64,000 nt of DNA from Massospora cicadina (Eukaryota > Entomophthoromycota > Entomophthoromycetes > Entomophthorales > Entomophthoraceae), in assembly GCA_022478985.1 (NCBI GenBank), contig JAKSZP010009196.1:372001-436000 (forward strand), written 5' to 3'. Every line of letters begins with the position of its first letter. The first letter of the stretch is position 1. Position numbers and translations under genes: made by a program. Below the pieces are notes generated by a model. The model had not been told where the DNA came from and searched no databases. It saw only the letters and a program-made list of their open reading frames with translations. Below are positions 45,500 through 55,665 of this stretch, piece by piece.

Positions 45500-46620
45500 C
45501 CTGTGGGAAAAGGTAGGCGAGGCACAGGCCTCCCTCTTTTCTCCATGCGATATACACCACCACCCACACCATCCACCACAGCTGGATTGATATGGGTTTT
45601 GAAACTGAAGATGCAGACGCCACAACAAAAGTCTGTGTCAAAATTGCCCTCCCCCAAAAAAAGAATTGTGCACACTGCGCGCACCAGATGGAACAAAGCA
45701 AACACTTTGTTCATCTCCTTTGACTTGCTTCCCACCAACCTCCCCCATAAGCTAAATTGAGGAAGAGCTTCAATTCGGCCTTCAGAGCTATGGAGAAATA
45801 AAACAACTAGAATTAAAGCGATTCCACCTGATGCCAACCCTGTGAACAGGAAAGGCAATCACTGTAATCAACCTGGTCCCCAACATGGCTGCAGACTTAA
45901 CCATAATCCCACACACCGTGGTGTTTCACCTCCCAGATGGGGGAGTGTCAAAACCTTTCCACATCACACTGGAACGCGCACCGCCCATCTGTAACCAATG
46001 CACCGCACTGAGGCACAAGGAACATGTGTTCCCCAAGAAGGAGGGCATCTTGGCCCTGGACTTTTGCAATGACGCTATGGACAAAGATGACGAGACCTTC
46101 AGAAAAATGGTTGATGCCAACCACGCTTTCCTCTGAGGGGAGGATGGACACTACGTCCTCATAGACCCAATCTCACCCAGATTACATAAACAGTTGCAGA
46201 AGGCCTGCAAGTGAGCAGTGGCCAAGGCTGCATCACTCACGACCTTTCATCAACCTGAACCAAATCCAGATGGACAGAGAGGAAATCAACTAAACCAAAC
46301 AATCAGAACAGAATTCCCAAGCTGAAGGAACCATGGAGGATATTGCCCGAGCCAAACAGTCAGATTGGACAACCCATGCAGAAAATTTCTTAACAAGCTG
46401 ACAGAATCACCACGTGATTCAAATCAAATAAAGTTACTGGGGCAATCTGACTCCACCATGGATGAGCCAACAGGGCCCAGAGCTTCAAAATCAAACCCTT
46501 AAATATCAGAGACCAACAGCTCACCAATTTGAATTAAACAAAATCACAGCAGAAAAGCTTAATACAATCCCCAAATCTAACAAACCCCACACAAAATCAT
46601 AAGTTAAGGAGCCAGAAAAC
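45500..46620 (+). pseudogene. LINE2 ORF1 (broken)
   Basis: Open pieces 45503-45760 (Pro/Thr-rich, ending LFISFDLLPTNLP) and 45885-46136 cover the C-terminal half of an ORF1 protein. The second piece has ITLERAPPICNQCTALRHKEH, the start of a zinc knuckle (C-X2-C-X4-H) whose last Cys is lost. The layout parallels LINE1 ORF1 (SYSNLPTTV...CSWCNALGH). It would bind LINE RNA. Stops and frameshifts are numerous. Confidence 0.6.
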
Positions 46621-46719
46621 GCCTTGTAGTGGACTGGCCCAATCACACGGAGCAAGTCCAAGGCAATGAGCGGGGGACTAGGGTTAAAAGGCCTGCCCAA
46701 CTGCTCCTGAGGCGCTGCG

Positions 46720-47400
46720 GGCACCTCAGTGTCAGTAGAAATTCTAAACATCGCAGGAGCCAAGGCTCAAGCCTCCTAAGCCAAAAAGCTGGACTTCCTG
46801 CACAAACCCCCTGTAGACATCTTGGCCATCCAAGAGACCCACTGTCTACAGGGAGAAGAGGGATCCTGGGCGGCCAAGGTCTCACCTTCCCAGTTGATAT
46901 GGACGTCCCACTGTGGGGTGTTCATCCATAATAATAACAAAAAATTAAAAATCGTCAAATTCTCCTTGCATTTAGATGGCTGAGTCCTAACTGCAAGGAT
47001 TGCAAACCGAGAGGCCACACTATTGATAGCCTGTATCTATGCACTGTGCACTGCATCCAAGAAGAAACAATTTCTTGAATCCATCCCAACGCTCAACCTC
47101 CCACCAGATACCATCCTGATGGGCGACTTTAACTGTTAGGATAACCCCACTGTGGACCAATGGCCCAACCCCAGGAGATAACCACTGGGACACGTCGAGT
47201 TCCACAGAATGAAGGCATCCCTTGGCTTGTATGACACCCTCCCCCCTGGGTCTCCACTCCTTCCCCACATGACCCACCCCAGCATACACAAGGGAACGCT
47301 CATCTTGATGAGCCACATCGACCACATCCTTGCACCAAAATCCTCCCAGTTGTTTATTACTAACTTCACTACTAAAAAAAATCAATTTCTCTGACCACCA
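46720..47400 (+). pseudogene. LINE2 AP-endonuclease (broken)
   Basis: In shifting plus frames: VEILNIAGAKAQAS (N-terminal N), VDILAIQETH (catalytic E), TLLIACIYALC, DTILMGDFNC (GDFN) and MSHIDHILAP near 47310. The final SDH motif is decayed (near 47390). The order and spacing are those of LINE AP-endonucleases, which nick the target. Confidence 0.7.
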
Positions 47401-47879
47401 TCTAGTTTCGTTGCAGCTCATGCCAACCAGGACTCAAATGTGGACGTCGCCCTGGAGGAAGCTTTATGGGGAGAATATAAACTCCCCAATATTTCCGACT
47501 GAGTTGAGCATGAAGCTTTGAACCCAAAATTCACAACCCATTTGCATTGGATCCCATTGAAACTTGGGATAAATTCAAATCTGAACTAATAAACAAGACT
47601 TGCCATCTCACATCGTGCAAATACACCGCAGATACCTCCACAATCAGACACATCCTGGCGGAACTCGACCACTAGAACTCAATACCCTGAAGTCTGGATA
47701 CAGCCCAAACTGGGGGCACAAATGGGCGGAAATTTTCGCCCACCTAAACGCCTTATCCACGAACACCAACACAGAATTAAAGTATTGTGTAAAGGTAAGC
47801 ACATAAAAGAAGGCGAAACCTGTTCAGTGTTTTTCTTCCATCAATACCACTCCTGAGGTAATCCGCCCCAGTGCGCACA

Positions 47880-49250
47880 GGTCTGTAAAGCTGACGGAAC
47901 CATGGAAACCAACCCAATGGAGGTCAAGGCAGAAATTTACCGCTATTACACCGAACTTTACCATGTCACCCCATCCAACCCCCAAAAAATAAAAAGATTC
48001 TTACACTCTGCTGGAATATAGAGTGCACCACCAGACTATAGTCTCCTAAACCTGATAATGCAGGAGGAGCTCTGGAGTACAGTCCGTGGTCCACCGCATA
48101 GGAAATACCCAGGCCCTGATGGAGTACCCTACAAATTTATAAAAAATACTTTAAACAAATCGCCCCCCTCCTCCTAGCGTCTATGAAATAGTGCTTGCTG
48201 GAGACCCGTATCCTGCCTGGAGGCCAGGACTCCTATGTCATTACCCTATTTAAAAAGGGCGACAGACTGGACCTGGCCAACTGGCGCCTGATAGCACTCT
48301 CAAATACTGACACTAAACTACTTACAAAATTTCTAGCTACCAGACTGGGCGCACTACCCTCTAAAGCCCTATCACCCAACCAATGTGGTTTTACACCAGG
48401 GCGCTCCATCTGGACTAACATACACTCCATCACTTTTGTATGCCAATCCAAAGTGACGGGAGCCCTGGTATTCCTCGACCAGGAGAAGGCATATGACAAC
48501 ATTAGCTGGCCATACTTAAGAGAGTGCCTACATGCTTTCAACCTCCCACCCAGGTTCATCAACTAGGCGATGCTCCTCACAGAATCCACATCTATGGCTG
48601 TATGTGGCCTGGTTTCCTGACTGAAAGGATCACCCCACGCAGAGGGCTCAAGCAAGGGGACCCCCTCAGCCCACTACTATACAACTTCAGCTTTGACCCA
48701 CTCCTCCGTATTGCTGACTCACACCTCAGGGGCATAACTGCACAAGGCCAGCCCCCAGTCAAGATACTAGCCTTTGCGGAAAACTGTGTAACAGGTATAG
48801 CTGACAACAATGACGCCCAATAGCTGGAATGCACCCTAGAGGAATACTCCATGGTGAGTAATGCATCGCTTAATAAATGGAAAACCAAAATAATCCTCCT
48901 TCGCAAAAACATCACCAACTGGACCACATCCCCCACTACACACAACCCAAGATGCAAAAACTCACTCGTCCTACCTATTGCATTACCACCCACCACCACC
49001 ACCCTGTCCGCCACCTTGGGATATGGTTGGAAACAGGGGGGTATGAAAATGAGATGATTGAAAATAACCTGCTGCAACGGATATCCAACAGAATCGCCTC
49101 ACTCAAGGGTAGATCCCCTGGGCTAACAGGGCGAGTGGCAGTTTCCAACTTGCTCATCCTCCAGATGCTGTGGTTCCCCGCACATGCAATCCCTTCTCAT
49201 CCACCTTTATAACGCCAATCCATATGCTCATCCAGGGTTGGCTGTGGCCT
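47880..49250 (+). pseudogene. LINE2 reverse transcriptase (catalytic DD lost)
   Basis: RT blocks are a GPDGVPYKFI-type block (near 48120), LFKKGDRLDLANWRLIALSN, NQCGFTPGRSIWTNIHS and VFLDQEKAYDNISWP (48195-48566), then RRGLKQGDPLSPLLYN (48524-48823). Where LINE1 has AFADD, LINE2 reads A-F-A-E-N near 48775, so both metal-binding aspartates are gone. The thumb region continues in 48877-49212. Dead. Confidence 0.75.
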
Positions 49251-49649
49251 GGGTCCCGCCCACCAGTCTAGGTTAAACGCTATATGGTCCACGCTCCAGA
49301 GGAGGCATGGGCCAGATAGATTTTGAGAACCATGCCAACTGCATCCTGGGCACCTGGATAGAGGAAGTGCTAACCCCAGACCCCCTGCAACAGCCTGGTC
49401 CATGGCAGCGAGGGACAACTTTGCGCAGGCACTCAAAATACCTACCCACACCACCCTTCCAGCTTACTAATGTATCTCGCTAACTGCCCCAATGCAACAA
49501 GCCCGCACGGAACCCCACCTCACTTTAAGCGCCTCCTACAAACCATCCGCCGTATGGGATGGACCATCGCTACCACTAGTACTGTGCAGGGAAGGGGATG
49601 ACCCAGATCCCACTTCGTGTTATGAAAGCCAGAAGACCACCCCCACAAA

Positions 49650-50401
49650 GACATACTTACCATGACCCCAACCATCGCCAGAATCGACTACATAGATGCT
49701 TTGGACATCCCCTATGACCTAGCCACACAAAAGGAAATATGGAGGATGACGCACCATCCACTCCTCTAGCTGAGGGTAAGGTCCAACGCCTGGTGCTGCC
49801 CAAGAAGGACCTACAGAATGGCGGACCACACCCACTCCCTCCACGCAACCTGCGCAGTATGTGGAGGAGAGGGCTCCCTACACCACCGCATAGAAACCTG
49901 CCCCCGTCCAGAGCCATATGGCGAGAAGTCGCGCGCCTGCTCAAGATCCAAGACGACCAAAATTCTTTATCTCAAAGAGCCTCCTCGCGACCTGGCTTGC
50001 GTCCCCAATCCCATCTACCCTGCGCTCCCTATTGAACCCATTGCAATGTGGACAATCCACACTATTGCCTTGGATGCGTTCAAGGGCACGGTCCCTACCA
50101 TTCATGGGGTTGTCAATAGGTTCCACGTCCACTTACTGGAGAATTTCCAAGCCTGGCTCTATGGGTATTTGAAGCCAAGGCAACAGAGACTCATAAAGTC
50201 ATGGTTCCCACTCTGGTCCCTTCACATGGACCCCTTCCTTCACACCTGCTCCATAGCGGGGGCAACCCCCTTAGAGTAGAGCAACAATCTCCCACATACC
50301 TGGCGGTCCCAGCTGGCAACAGGGGTAACCTGTGTACCCCGGGGTGCCCAATCCTCTCTAATCATCGCCTTTTTTCACTCCCCTCCCATTTTTATATGTA
50401 T
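49650..50401 (+). pseudogene. LINE2 ORF2 C-terminus with Cys/His motif
   Basis: The open piece 49818-50279 (153 codons) carries CAVCGGEGSLHHRIETCP, the CCHC-like motif found at the end of many LINE ORF2 proteins, then about 100 residues without a known motif. The 3' UTR (50280-50401) precedes the conserved tail. Confidence 0.65.
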
Positions 50402-50447
50402 CAGTAATGCCCATCCCCTGGTCGGCTTGCCTTGGTTAAATAAAATA

Positions 50448-50462
50448 AAAACTGCATAGAAA
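50448..50462. repeat. LINE2 target-site duplication, right copy
   Basis: Exact repeat of 45153-45167. Element E sequence resumes after it. Confidence 0.85.
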
Positions 50463-52228
50463 GCTGATAAACTTTTATAATTTTTATTTTTTATTGATTA
50501 TCCTTGATTTGGGGATTATTCTGCCTACGTCACCTCTTGGGGGAGGGAAGATGTATCGCAGTAGTAGTGGATAACATGTCAAATTCTATGCGAGATCTGA
50601 TGCTAGCGAGGGTTAGACCTACAAGAAACAAGTTCTTTGAGTTGACGCAGATCCCTGTGAGAAAGCAACTAGGGGAAGGGAAATTGAGATGTTGGAAGGT
50701 GCCAATTGTGATACCCAAGAACAGGGAGGGAAGCAACAGTACAAGAAGAGGCAGTTGGAGAATAACTCTGAGTAATCCCAATATGGTACCAGAGCTGGAA
50801 CATTGGACTTGAGTGCTTGCCAATGGGCTTTTTCAAGAACACCAGACATATGGGATGGCAACAAACAAGGGTTACTAGAAGGTGGTTGCCAAATAATGCA
50901 CCCTATCAAAGCCATCAGCAGAAGATACCGATGGGATGTGACAGAAACAAGATATTCATGCAAGGAGAAAATGGCATCCTGCAAGCAATGACTATGAGCT
51001 TCTCTGAAGCTGAAGCAGAATGTGCGATGGTAGCCAGGAGAGGCTGAAAGCTTTGTGTCCCAGCTTTAAAGAACTTGGCTGGCAAAGCAAAAAGCATAAG
51101 CTGCAATATCCTAATCTAGGATGTTCTCAAGATCAGAAGAATTCAGCACTATGGATAAAGCCTCAGTGACTTGAGCCCTTAATTTGCGTAGGGGAGTTAG
51201 AGAATGTACACTGTTGCCAATGATGAGTTTGGTGGCCAAGACAGCTGGCTTTTATTGATTGAGTTGGAAGAGGAACTCTGGAAGCAAGTCTTACCTGGCG
51301 AGAAAGAAACAATCAAGAGCGAAGGGCATTATTTCAGGAGCATCAATGATGATGTTAGATGCATCTGCGAAAGGAGTTAAATCCAGGAGAGTATCAAATT
51401 CTAACTCTGGAAAAGATGACAGAGGAAGAATCAGCTGCAAGTCATTTTAAATGATTGCTAGCCTGGTTTAAGAGGGGTTTGCTACAATTTCCAGTAATTC
51501 CATGGAAGGACTAGACACTGGTGCCAGACTAGGAGTATGAGTCCTGTAAGGACCATAGAAGAGGTTCCGTCACACAGTCCAACTCATCTTCTGGAAGAGA
51601 TGAAAATCTCAATCAGACAAACTGTTGATCAGCTGTTTTACCGTGACTCAGAATTCGACATATGAGCTGGACAAGAGGGGGGATGTTGGACTTGTATGAT
51701 AGTTGACGTTATTCACTCCAAAATCAATTAAGCTCCAATTTTGAAGAAATTAATCTCAAATTTAATGGGATAAGCTCTCCAGAGAAGAATTAAGAATAAT
51801 ATGAGCCAAAAGGTTATGAGAAGAAAATAACAAGGGCATACATAAATGAGCATTCTTAATTGGGCAGCGAAATAAACATTGATGGCAATAGTCTCCTGTT
51901 GAGGAGGAGAAAATCAGGAAATCGAGGATGTTGGACCAAAACTCCTGAATATGACAGCAGATCATATGCCCTGAAGGGGTGAAAACTGGATCCTGGAATT
52001 AATATTGTCACAAGTAAATTGATCATCCCAGAATGACAGAAGATTGTGAGGACAGCACTTTGAGTAGGTGGTAGCGAGGAGGAAGAGTAAGAGAGCTGCA
52101 TGCCAAAGGTTGTCCTGAGAAGCATTGACTACTGGTGATCGTACTACACTTGAGAAAATGAAGTATTCAGCCAAACGTCTAAAGTGGTGTTCTCCTGCCT
52201 AAGTCCTTTTCTTTATGGAAATCTAGGC
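50463..52228 (+). pseudogene. Extra 3' segment of element E, possibly including a Ty1/copia-like end
   Basis: About 1.77 kb lies between pol (interrupted by LINE2) and the PPT, where A and B have almost nothing. The open piece 50504-50812 is basic and unassigned. At about 50.98-51.05 kb, QAMTMSFSEAEAECAMVARR resembles the RNase H end of Ty1/copia polyproteins (EAEY.A). At 51674-51690, AGAGGGGGGATGTTGGA looks like a PPT joined to a copia-type LTR start (TGTTGGA). A copia remnant inserted in E is therefore possible. An element-specific 3' ORF is the alternative. Confidence 0.35.
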
Positions 52229-52240
52229 AAGAGGGGGATG
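52229..52240 (+). other. Polypurine tract of element E
   Basis: AAGAGGGGGATG immediately precedes the 3' LTR start TGTTGGGATT at 52241. This is the primer for plus-strand cDNA. Confidence 0.75.
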
Positions 52241-53008
52241 TGTTGGGATTTTTGCCCATAATCAAAGCTGGCTAGATTACAGGAATAGCTAGGGGATAAT
52301 ACCCTAATGCAAGATGAATTAAAAATCGGTTGACCCTTATTTCAAGGCAACTATTTTTGGGGGATTTTAGGTTATTCTCCTGGTCAGATCTGTCAAGGAT
52401 CAATCCGGATGAATGCTTAAGATTTTATCAGGAAGAGTTGACGACAAAATAGGGGCATCTGATAGTTGATTAATTATAAGGTGTATCGATTGGAATTGGT
52501 CAGGTTTCATCACCAACTGATCAGGAATTTAAGAAATAAGTTATGAGGCGAGTGATGCCATCTGCAACTAGAGAATTGATCAGTTGATTTCTGACCTGTA
52601 TTAACGGCTAACAAGTACCATTACCTAAGCAGGTCGCCTGCAAAATATGATTGTTTATTTTGGATTGAGAGGAAAATGTTAAGGACACGTTTTCTGACTC
52701 TTTCTGTTTTAGGTCTCAAGGATGTCCAATGACGGAATCCTAGCCTGGATGGGGAAGACCATCGCTGCTGAGACGCGGATGGGTAATTCAATGGCAATGG
52801 CTTCCGTTTCATTGAGGAGGTGTCAACTGAGGGTTAGGCGCCGAAGCCCCCACTATAAATTCCCTAGATTTCACTAATGAAAAAATAGCAGCTTTTACCA
52901 TATAGTATTATAGTATTTACCATACTATCACTTTTACTAGATTCTTACCTTAGTAAACTTTATCAGCATCCATTTGTTCTATTCTTTCTCAAGTATATTA
53001 TTGCTGTG
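52241..53008 (+). repeat. Element E 3' LTR, first part
   Basis: It matches 39861-40634 of the 5' LTR up to TTGCTGTG, where an unrelated insert begins. Confidence 0.85.
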
Positions 53009-53301
53009 TGCATGTAAGTCCAGAGGAACGTCTCCTGTGCATAGATCAGGTGAGCTTCCCGTTTCTGAATAAAAAGGGTCTGGATAGGGTGGCTGTACCC
53101 CTCATCACCCAGGGTGACCTTGCCCACGTGGTAGACAAGCGCTGGGTAACAGCCCTCCCTCTTAATATTCCTCCCCCAGAACCCAAGCTCACCTCAGCCA
53201 AACTTATCCGCCATATTAAGGAAATATGTGACAAGATCACCAAATCTAAATTGAAGGGTCTGAAACTGATGGTAATCAAGTCTAAAATTGGAAACCTATA
53301 G
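53008..53301 (+). CDS. Unrecognised ORF in the 3' LTR insert
   Basis: An uninterrupted 97-codon frame from ATG at 53008 to TAG. The composition is globular and protein-like (PEERLLCIDQVSFPFLNKKG early, VVDKRWVTALPLNIPPPEPK mid, then a Lys-rich helix LIRHIKEICDKITKSKLKG). I do not recognise it. In the uninterrupted LTR this place is non-coding. It may be an exon or the C-terminal part of a larger protein whose transcript was inserted here. Nothing shows it is expressed. The ATG lies at the junction with LTR sequence, so the real start is doubtful. Confidence 0.4.
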   Translation: MHVSPEERLLCIDQVSFPFLNKKGLDRVAVPLITQGDLAHVVDKRWVTALPLNIPPPEPKLTSAKLIRHIKEICDKITKSKLKGLKLMVIKSKIGNL

Positions 53302-54439
53302 TCAACAAGGGAAAAAGATTGAATTATCATCTGGAATCACCAATGATTTCAACTCAGCTAGCAGTGTGATCGCCAACGCTAACCCCCTCTTAAATTCATC
53401 AGGGATGATTCCTGACATGCAGATGTATCATCAGAAAATTTGATGACAGTTTGAAACCCCTATCTAGCAAATTGGGAGTTGTAGCTGATCCAACTCATTT
53501 GAACAAATTAATGGCCCAGTGACCGGGCATGGGCAGGTTGGGCATCATAAACCCATTTCCAATCAATTGGGACTGCCATTATGTGGGGTGGCTTTGGGGA
53601 ATTCCCATTGCTCGTCAGGCCAGATGCCGTCATGCCAACTGACAGAAACACAGTCAAGCCTTGGTTCAGGCATTCGAGGTCAAACTGACAGTGACTTGGC
53701 CTGCCACCAAATCTTTCAATGTCAGTTCCCATTGAGATTATCTGCCCTTCCTCAAAAAATTCTCCGGGATTAGTCAAATTTGAGCGACCTGATCCCTGTT
53801 TGTACCCAAATCAACTGAACACAATTTAATCAGTTACATCCCACTGAGAAAATTGTTGGTCAATTTTCTTCATTTTCCTCACAATAAATTTCTGCCACAA
53901 CTATCAATTCTTGATTTATTGATATCCTTCTTACTGAAGTCCCAATGTCATTACCCTGGTGGTCTGTTAGTCCCTACACTGGATGGGCATTACCAGTTTT
54001 AATAATTACAATAAAGCCACCATCATCAACTGGGTTGAACGTGCAAGACACTTCTGGCAATTTATTTCCTCATTGAAATTATCCACCATCAATATACTGG
54101 GATCTTGTGGCCTCAAATTCACCATTTCCAAGCAAGGATCCACCCCCTTTTCTCCTCAGTTGTATTGAACCCACCCATTGGCAACCCTGTAGAAACTATC
54201 CCAGTGGTACAATCCCCTGCAGCGAGACCCCCAGTGTCTAGGGTTGTTTTCATTTGGTTCAAATTTAGGTTTCTTTTCACGATTGTTCTACACCAATGAG
54301 TTATCATTTTCCCAATACGCGCCTCCATACAACGTCATATGAGCGGAAATGCCCCTGGCATTCTGGCTTGCTTTTTGGGTGCTCATGCATCCTGACTGGC
54401 AGGCCTGTCTAAACTTCTTCTTCTGTTTTCATGACAGTG
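53009..54439 (+). mobile_element. Unidentified 1.4-kb insert in element E's 3' LTR
   Basis: The 5' LTR reads TTGCTGTGATTGATAATTGG without interruption. Here the two halves are separated by about 1,430 bp, so the segment is an insertion. Both joins are clean but no convincing target duplication, terminal repeat or tail is seen. It is somewhat GC-richer than the LTR. It contains an open 97-codon frame (53008-53301) and a shorter one (53983-54168). It could be a non-autonomous element, a processed transcript or captured host DNA. Confidence 0.6.
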
Positions 54440-54830
54440 CGATAATTGGGAGACTCTTTAAGGAAAAAAGTAAGGATTCAAGCGGGGATTTAGAGTAGAA
54501 GTGGAATCAAATTGGGGATTGTTACCAACTGTGTGTCAAACCAGAGAAACTGTAAATGAGAATCTAAGAGAAGATTGGGTTAGACGGTATGAGGGAATGA
54601 ATCCCTATCTCAAGACATCACAAGTATATTGAAAGGAAATACTGGATAAGCGTTGGGCCAAGATCTAGAACTTTCATTCAACTATGGATAATAGCCATCA
54701 TATTACCATCATCCAATTATATCAACTATCATACAACGTGGAAGAATTGCACAAAAACCCAAACTTGTGAAAGTAATAAATTTATAGGGGTTATTGGCTG
54801 AAAATATTCAATATACTATAAATTTTTACA
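54440..54830 (+). repeat. Element E 3' LTR, second part
   Basis: It resumes at GATAATTGGGAGACTC and matches 40629-41018, ending AATTTTTACA before the ACTTG duplication. Confidence 0.85.
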
Positions 54831-54960
54831 ACTTGTGAGGGTGAAAAATAATTTTATGACGTCATCCCATGTGATTTGTTTATTTCATAGCTTGCACATA
54901 TCTAAAACAGAGCCTCATTTGCCCCATCCATAGTGGAATAGTTACCAGAACTTCCACAAA
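54831..54960 (-). pseudogene. Element D-type LTR end and pol C-terminus beyond element E
   Basis: After the ACTTG copy, TGAGGGTGAAAAATAATTTT and ATGACGTCATCCCATGTG repeat 32523-32563. Similarity then runs on into D's internal pol end (GCCCCATCCATAGTGG against CTCCCATCCATGGTGG at 32609). So D's right LTR is followed, in the same orientation, by D-type internal sequence, as in a shared-LTR tandem. Confidence 0.5.
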
Positions 54961-55380
54961 TTTTGGGGTAATTGTACGAATTGAGAATTTTTCATTCTCA
55001 ATGGTAGGCGACTCCATTAGTGTGCCAGTCCAAACAGTATGAATACTCCTGGCCCTTGCTTTTTCACAATCATTGAAGACCTTTCCCTACAAATTCGCAG
55101 GGCAACCCACCAACCCAGCAGATCAACAACTTCTTCTGAGGCATGATCACTAATTGTGGCTCAGAGGTCCTCTTTGGGACATATCTAATCATTGTGGTTC
55201 AGCGGCCTCTATTGACTCCCTCAGGGCTCACCCTCTTCAATCCTTCCAGTCTTCAATGTTGCTACTAGTTGCCCAAGTTCCCACAGGGTTTCTATCTAGT
55301 TCAAGGTTGGGAGTTGGTTGCACCGACCACTTTAGGTGTTTTAACCCAGCACCTAACAACTGGGGATTTTGAGTCCCACC
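54961..55380. other. Unassigned sequence
   Basis: Mixed-composition DNA. The only open frame of note (55154-55372, plus) has no recognisable motif, and no repeat partner is seen in the window. Confidence 0.35.
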
Positions 55381-55665
55381 TATACAAGCTAAGCTAACTA
55401 CTGTTAACTAAAAACTTAATAAAGATGGGCAAAGAAATATTATGCTTGAGGCTTTGAAGATATTTTTTATTAAGAGGGAGATCAAACTATCTATAGGCAT
55501 TTCGTGCCTGTCCACACCATTGGCATATATTGCCAACATCATCAGCACTCATTGTAAATTCTCTTTGCTTAAAGTTTATCAGCATTCCCACTGGCAATAG
55601 TTGTCATTCTCAAATGTCCAAGCTTATATTGACTTTGACCTGTTATAATCTGAATTAATTAAATA
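55381..55665 (-). repeat. Possible 3' end of a minus-strand retroposon
   Basis: On the minus strand this reads CTGATGATGTTGGC...TGCCAATGG...GGCACGAAATGCC, followed by CTCTTAATAAAAAATATC (55545-55450). A hairpin (TTGGCA...TGCCAA) and a poly(A)-signal-like run are visible. The layout recalls 3' ends of Penelope-like or related elements. No coding domain supports this, so the class is left open. Confidence 0.3.

Larger units (their letters stand above)
45168..50447 (+). mobile_element. LINE2: APE-type non-LTR retrotransposon (dead, near full length)
   Basis: This 5,280-bp element is inserted in element E with an exact 15-bp duplication. Order on the plus strand is ORF1 with a zinc motif, AP-endonuclease, RT, and a C-terminal Cys/His motif. 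It ends CAGTAATGCCCATCCCC...TTAAATAAAATAAA (50402-50447). It is GC-richer than its host. It is related to LINE1 in domain layout but clearly another family, with a different 3' end. Frames are heavily broken and the RT box is lost. Its 3' tail is shared with the SINE at 12.4 kb and the retroposon at 15.4 kb. Confidence 0.85.
39861..54830 (+). mobile_element. Element E: Ty3-type LTR retrotransposon with nested LINE2 and a 3'-LTR insert
   Basis: TG...CA ends and an exact 5-bp duplication ACTTG (39856-39860; 54831-54835) define the whole unit, inserted into D's right LTR. The 5' LTR is 39861-41018. The 3' LTR is 52241-54830, interrupted at 53009-54439. PBS and PPT adjoin the LTRs correctly. PR, RT, RNase H and INT run on the plus strand from about 41.46 to 44.9 kb, while gag is largely missing. 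Without its insertions it would be about 8.2 kb. RT has YLND instead of YLDD, and the frames are broken. Confidence 0.9.

Noticed and set aside
48592..49077. 161-codon minus-strand open frame in LINE2
   Set aside because: It is the antisense of the RT blocks GLKQGDPLSP and following, so it is a shadow frame.
50504..50812. An envelope-like third ORF in element E
   Set aside because: No signal peptide, transmembrane segment or glycosylation-type pattern is visible, and a copia-like remnant explains part of the region better.
55495..55550. A confident hammerhead ribozyme call
   Set aside because: The core words are present but helix II cannot form next to them, so it is kept only as a low-interest finding.
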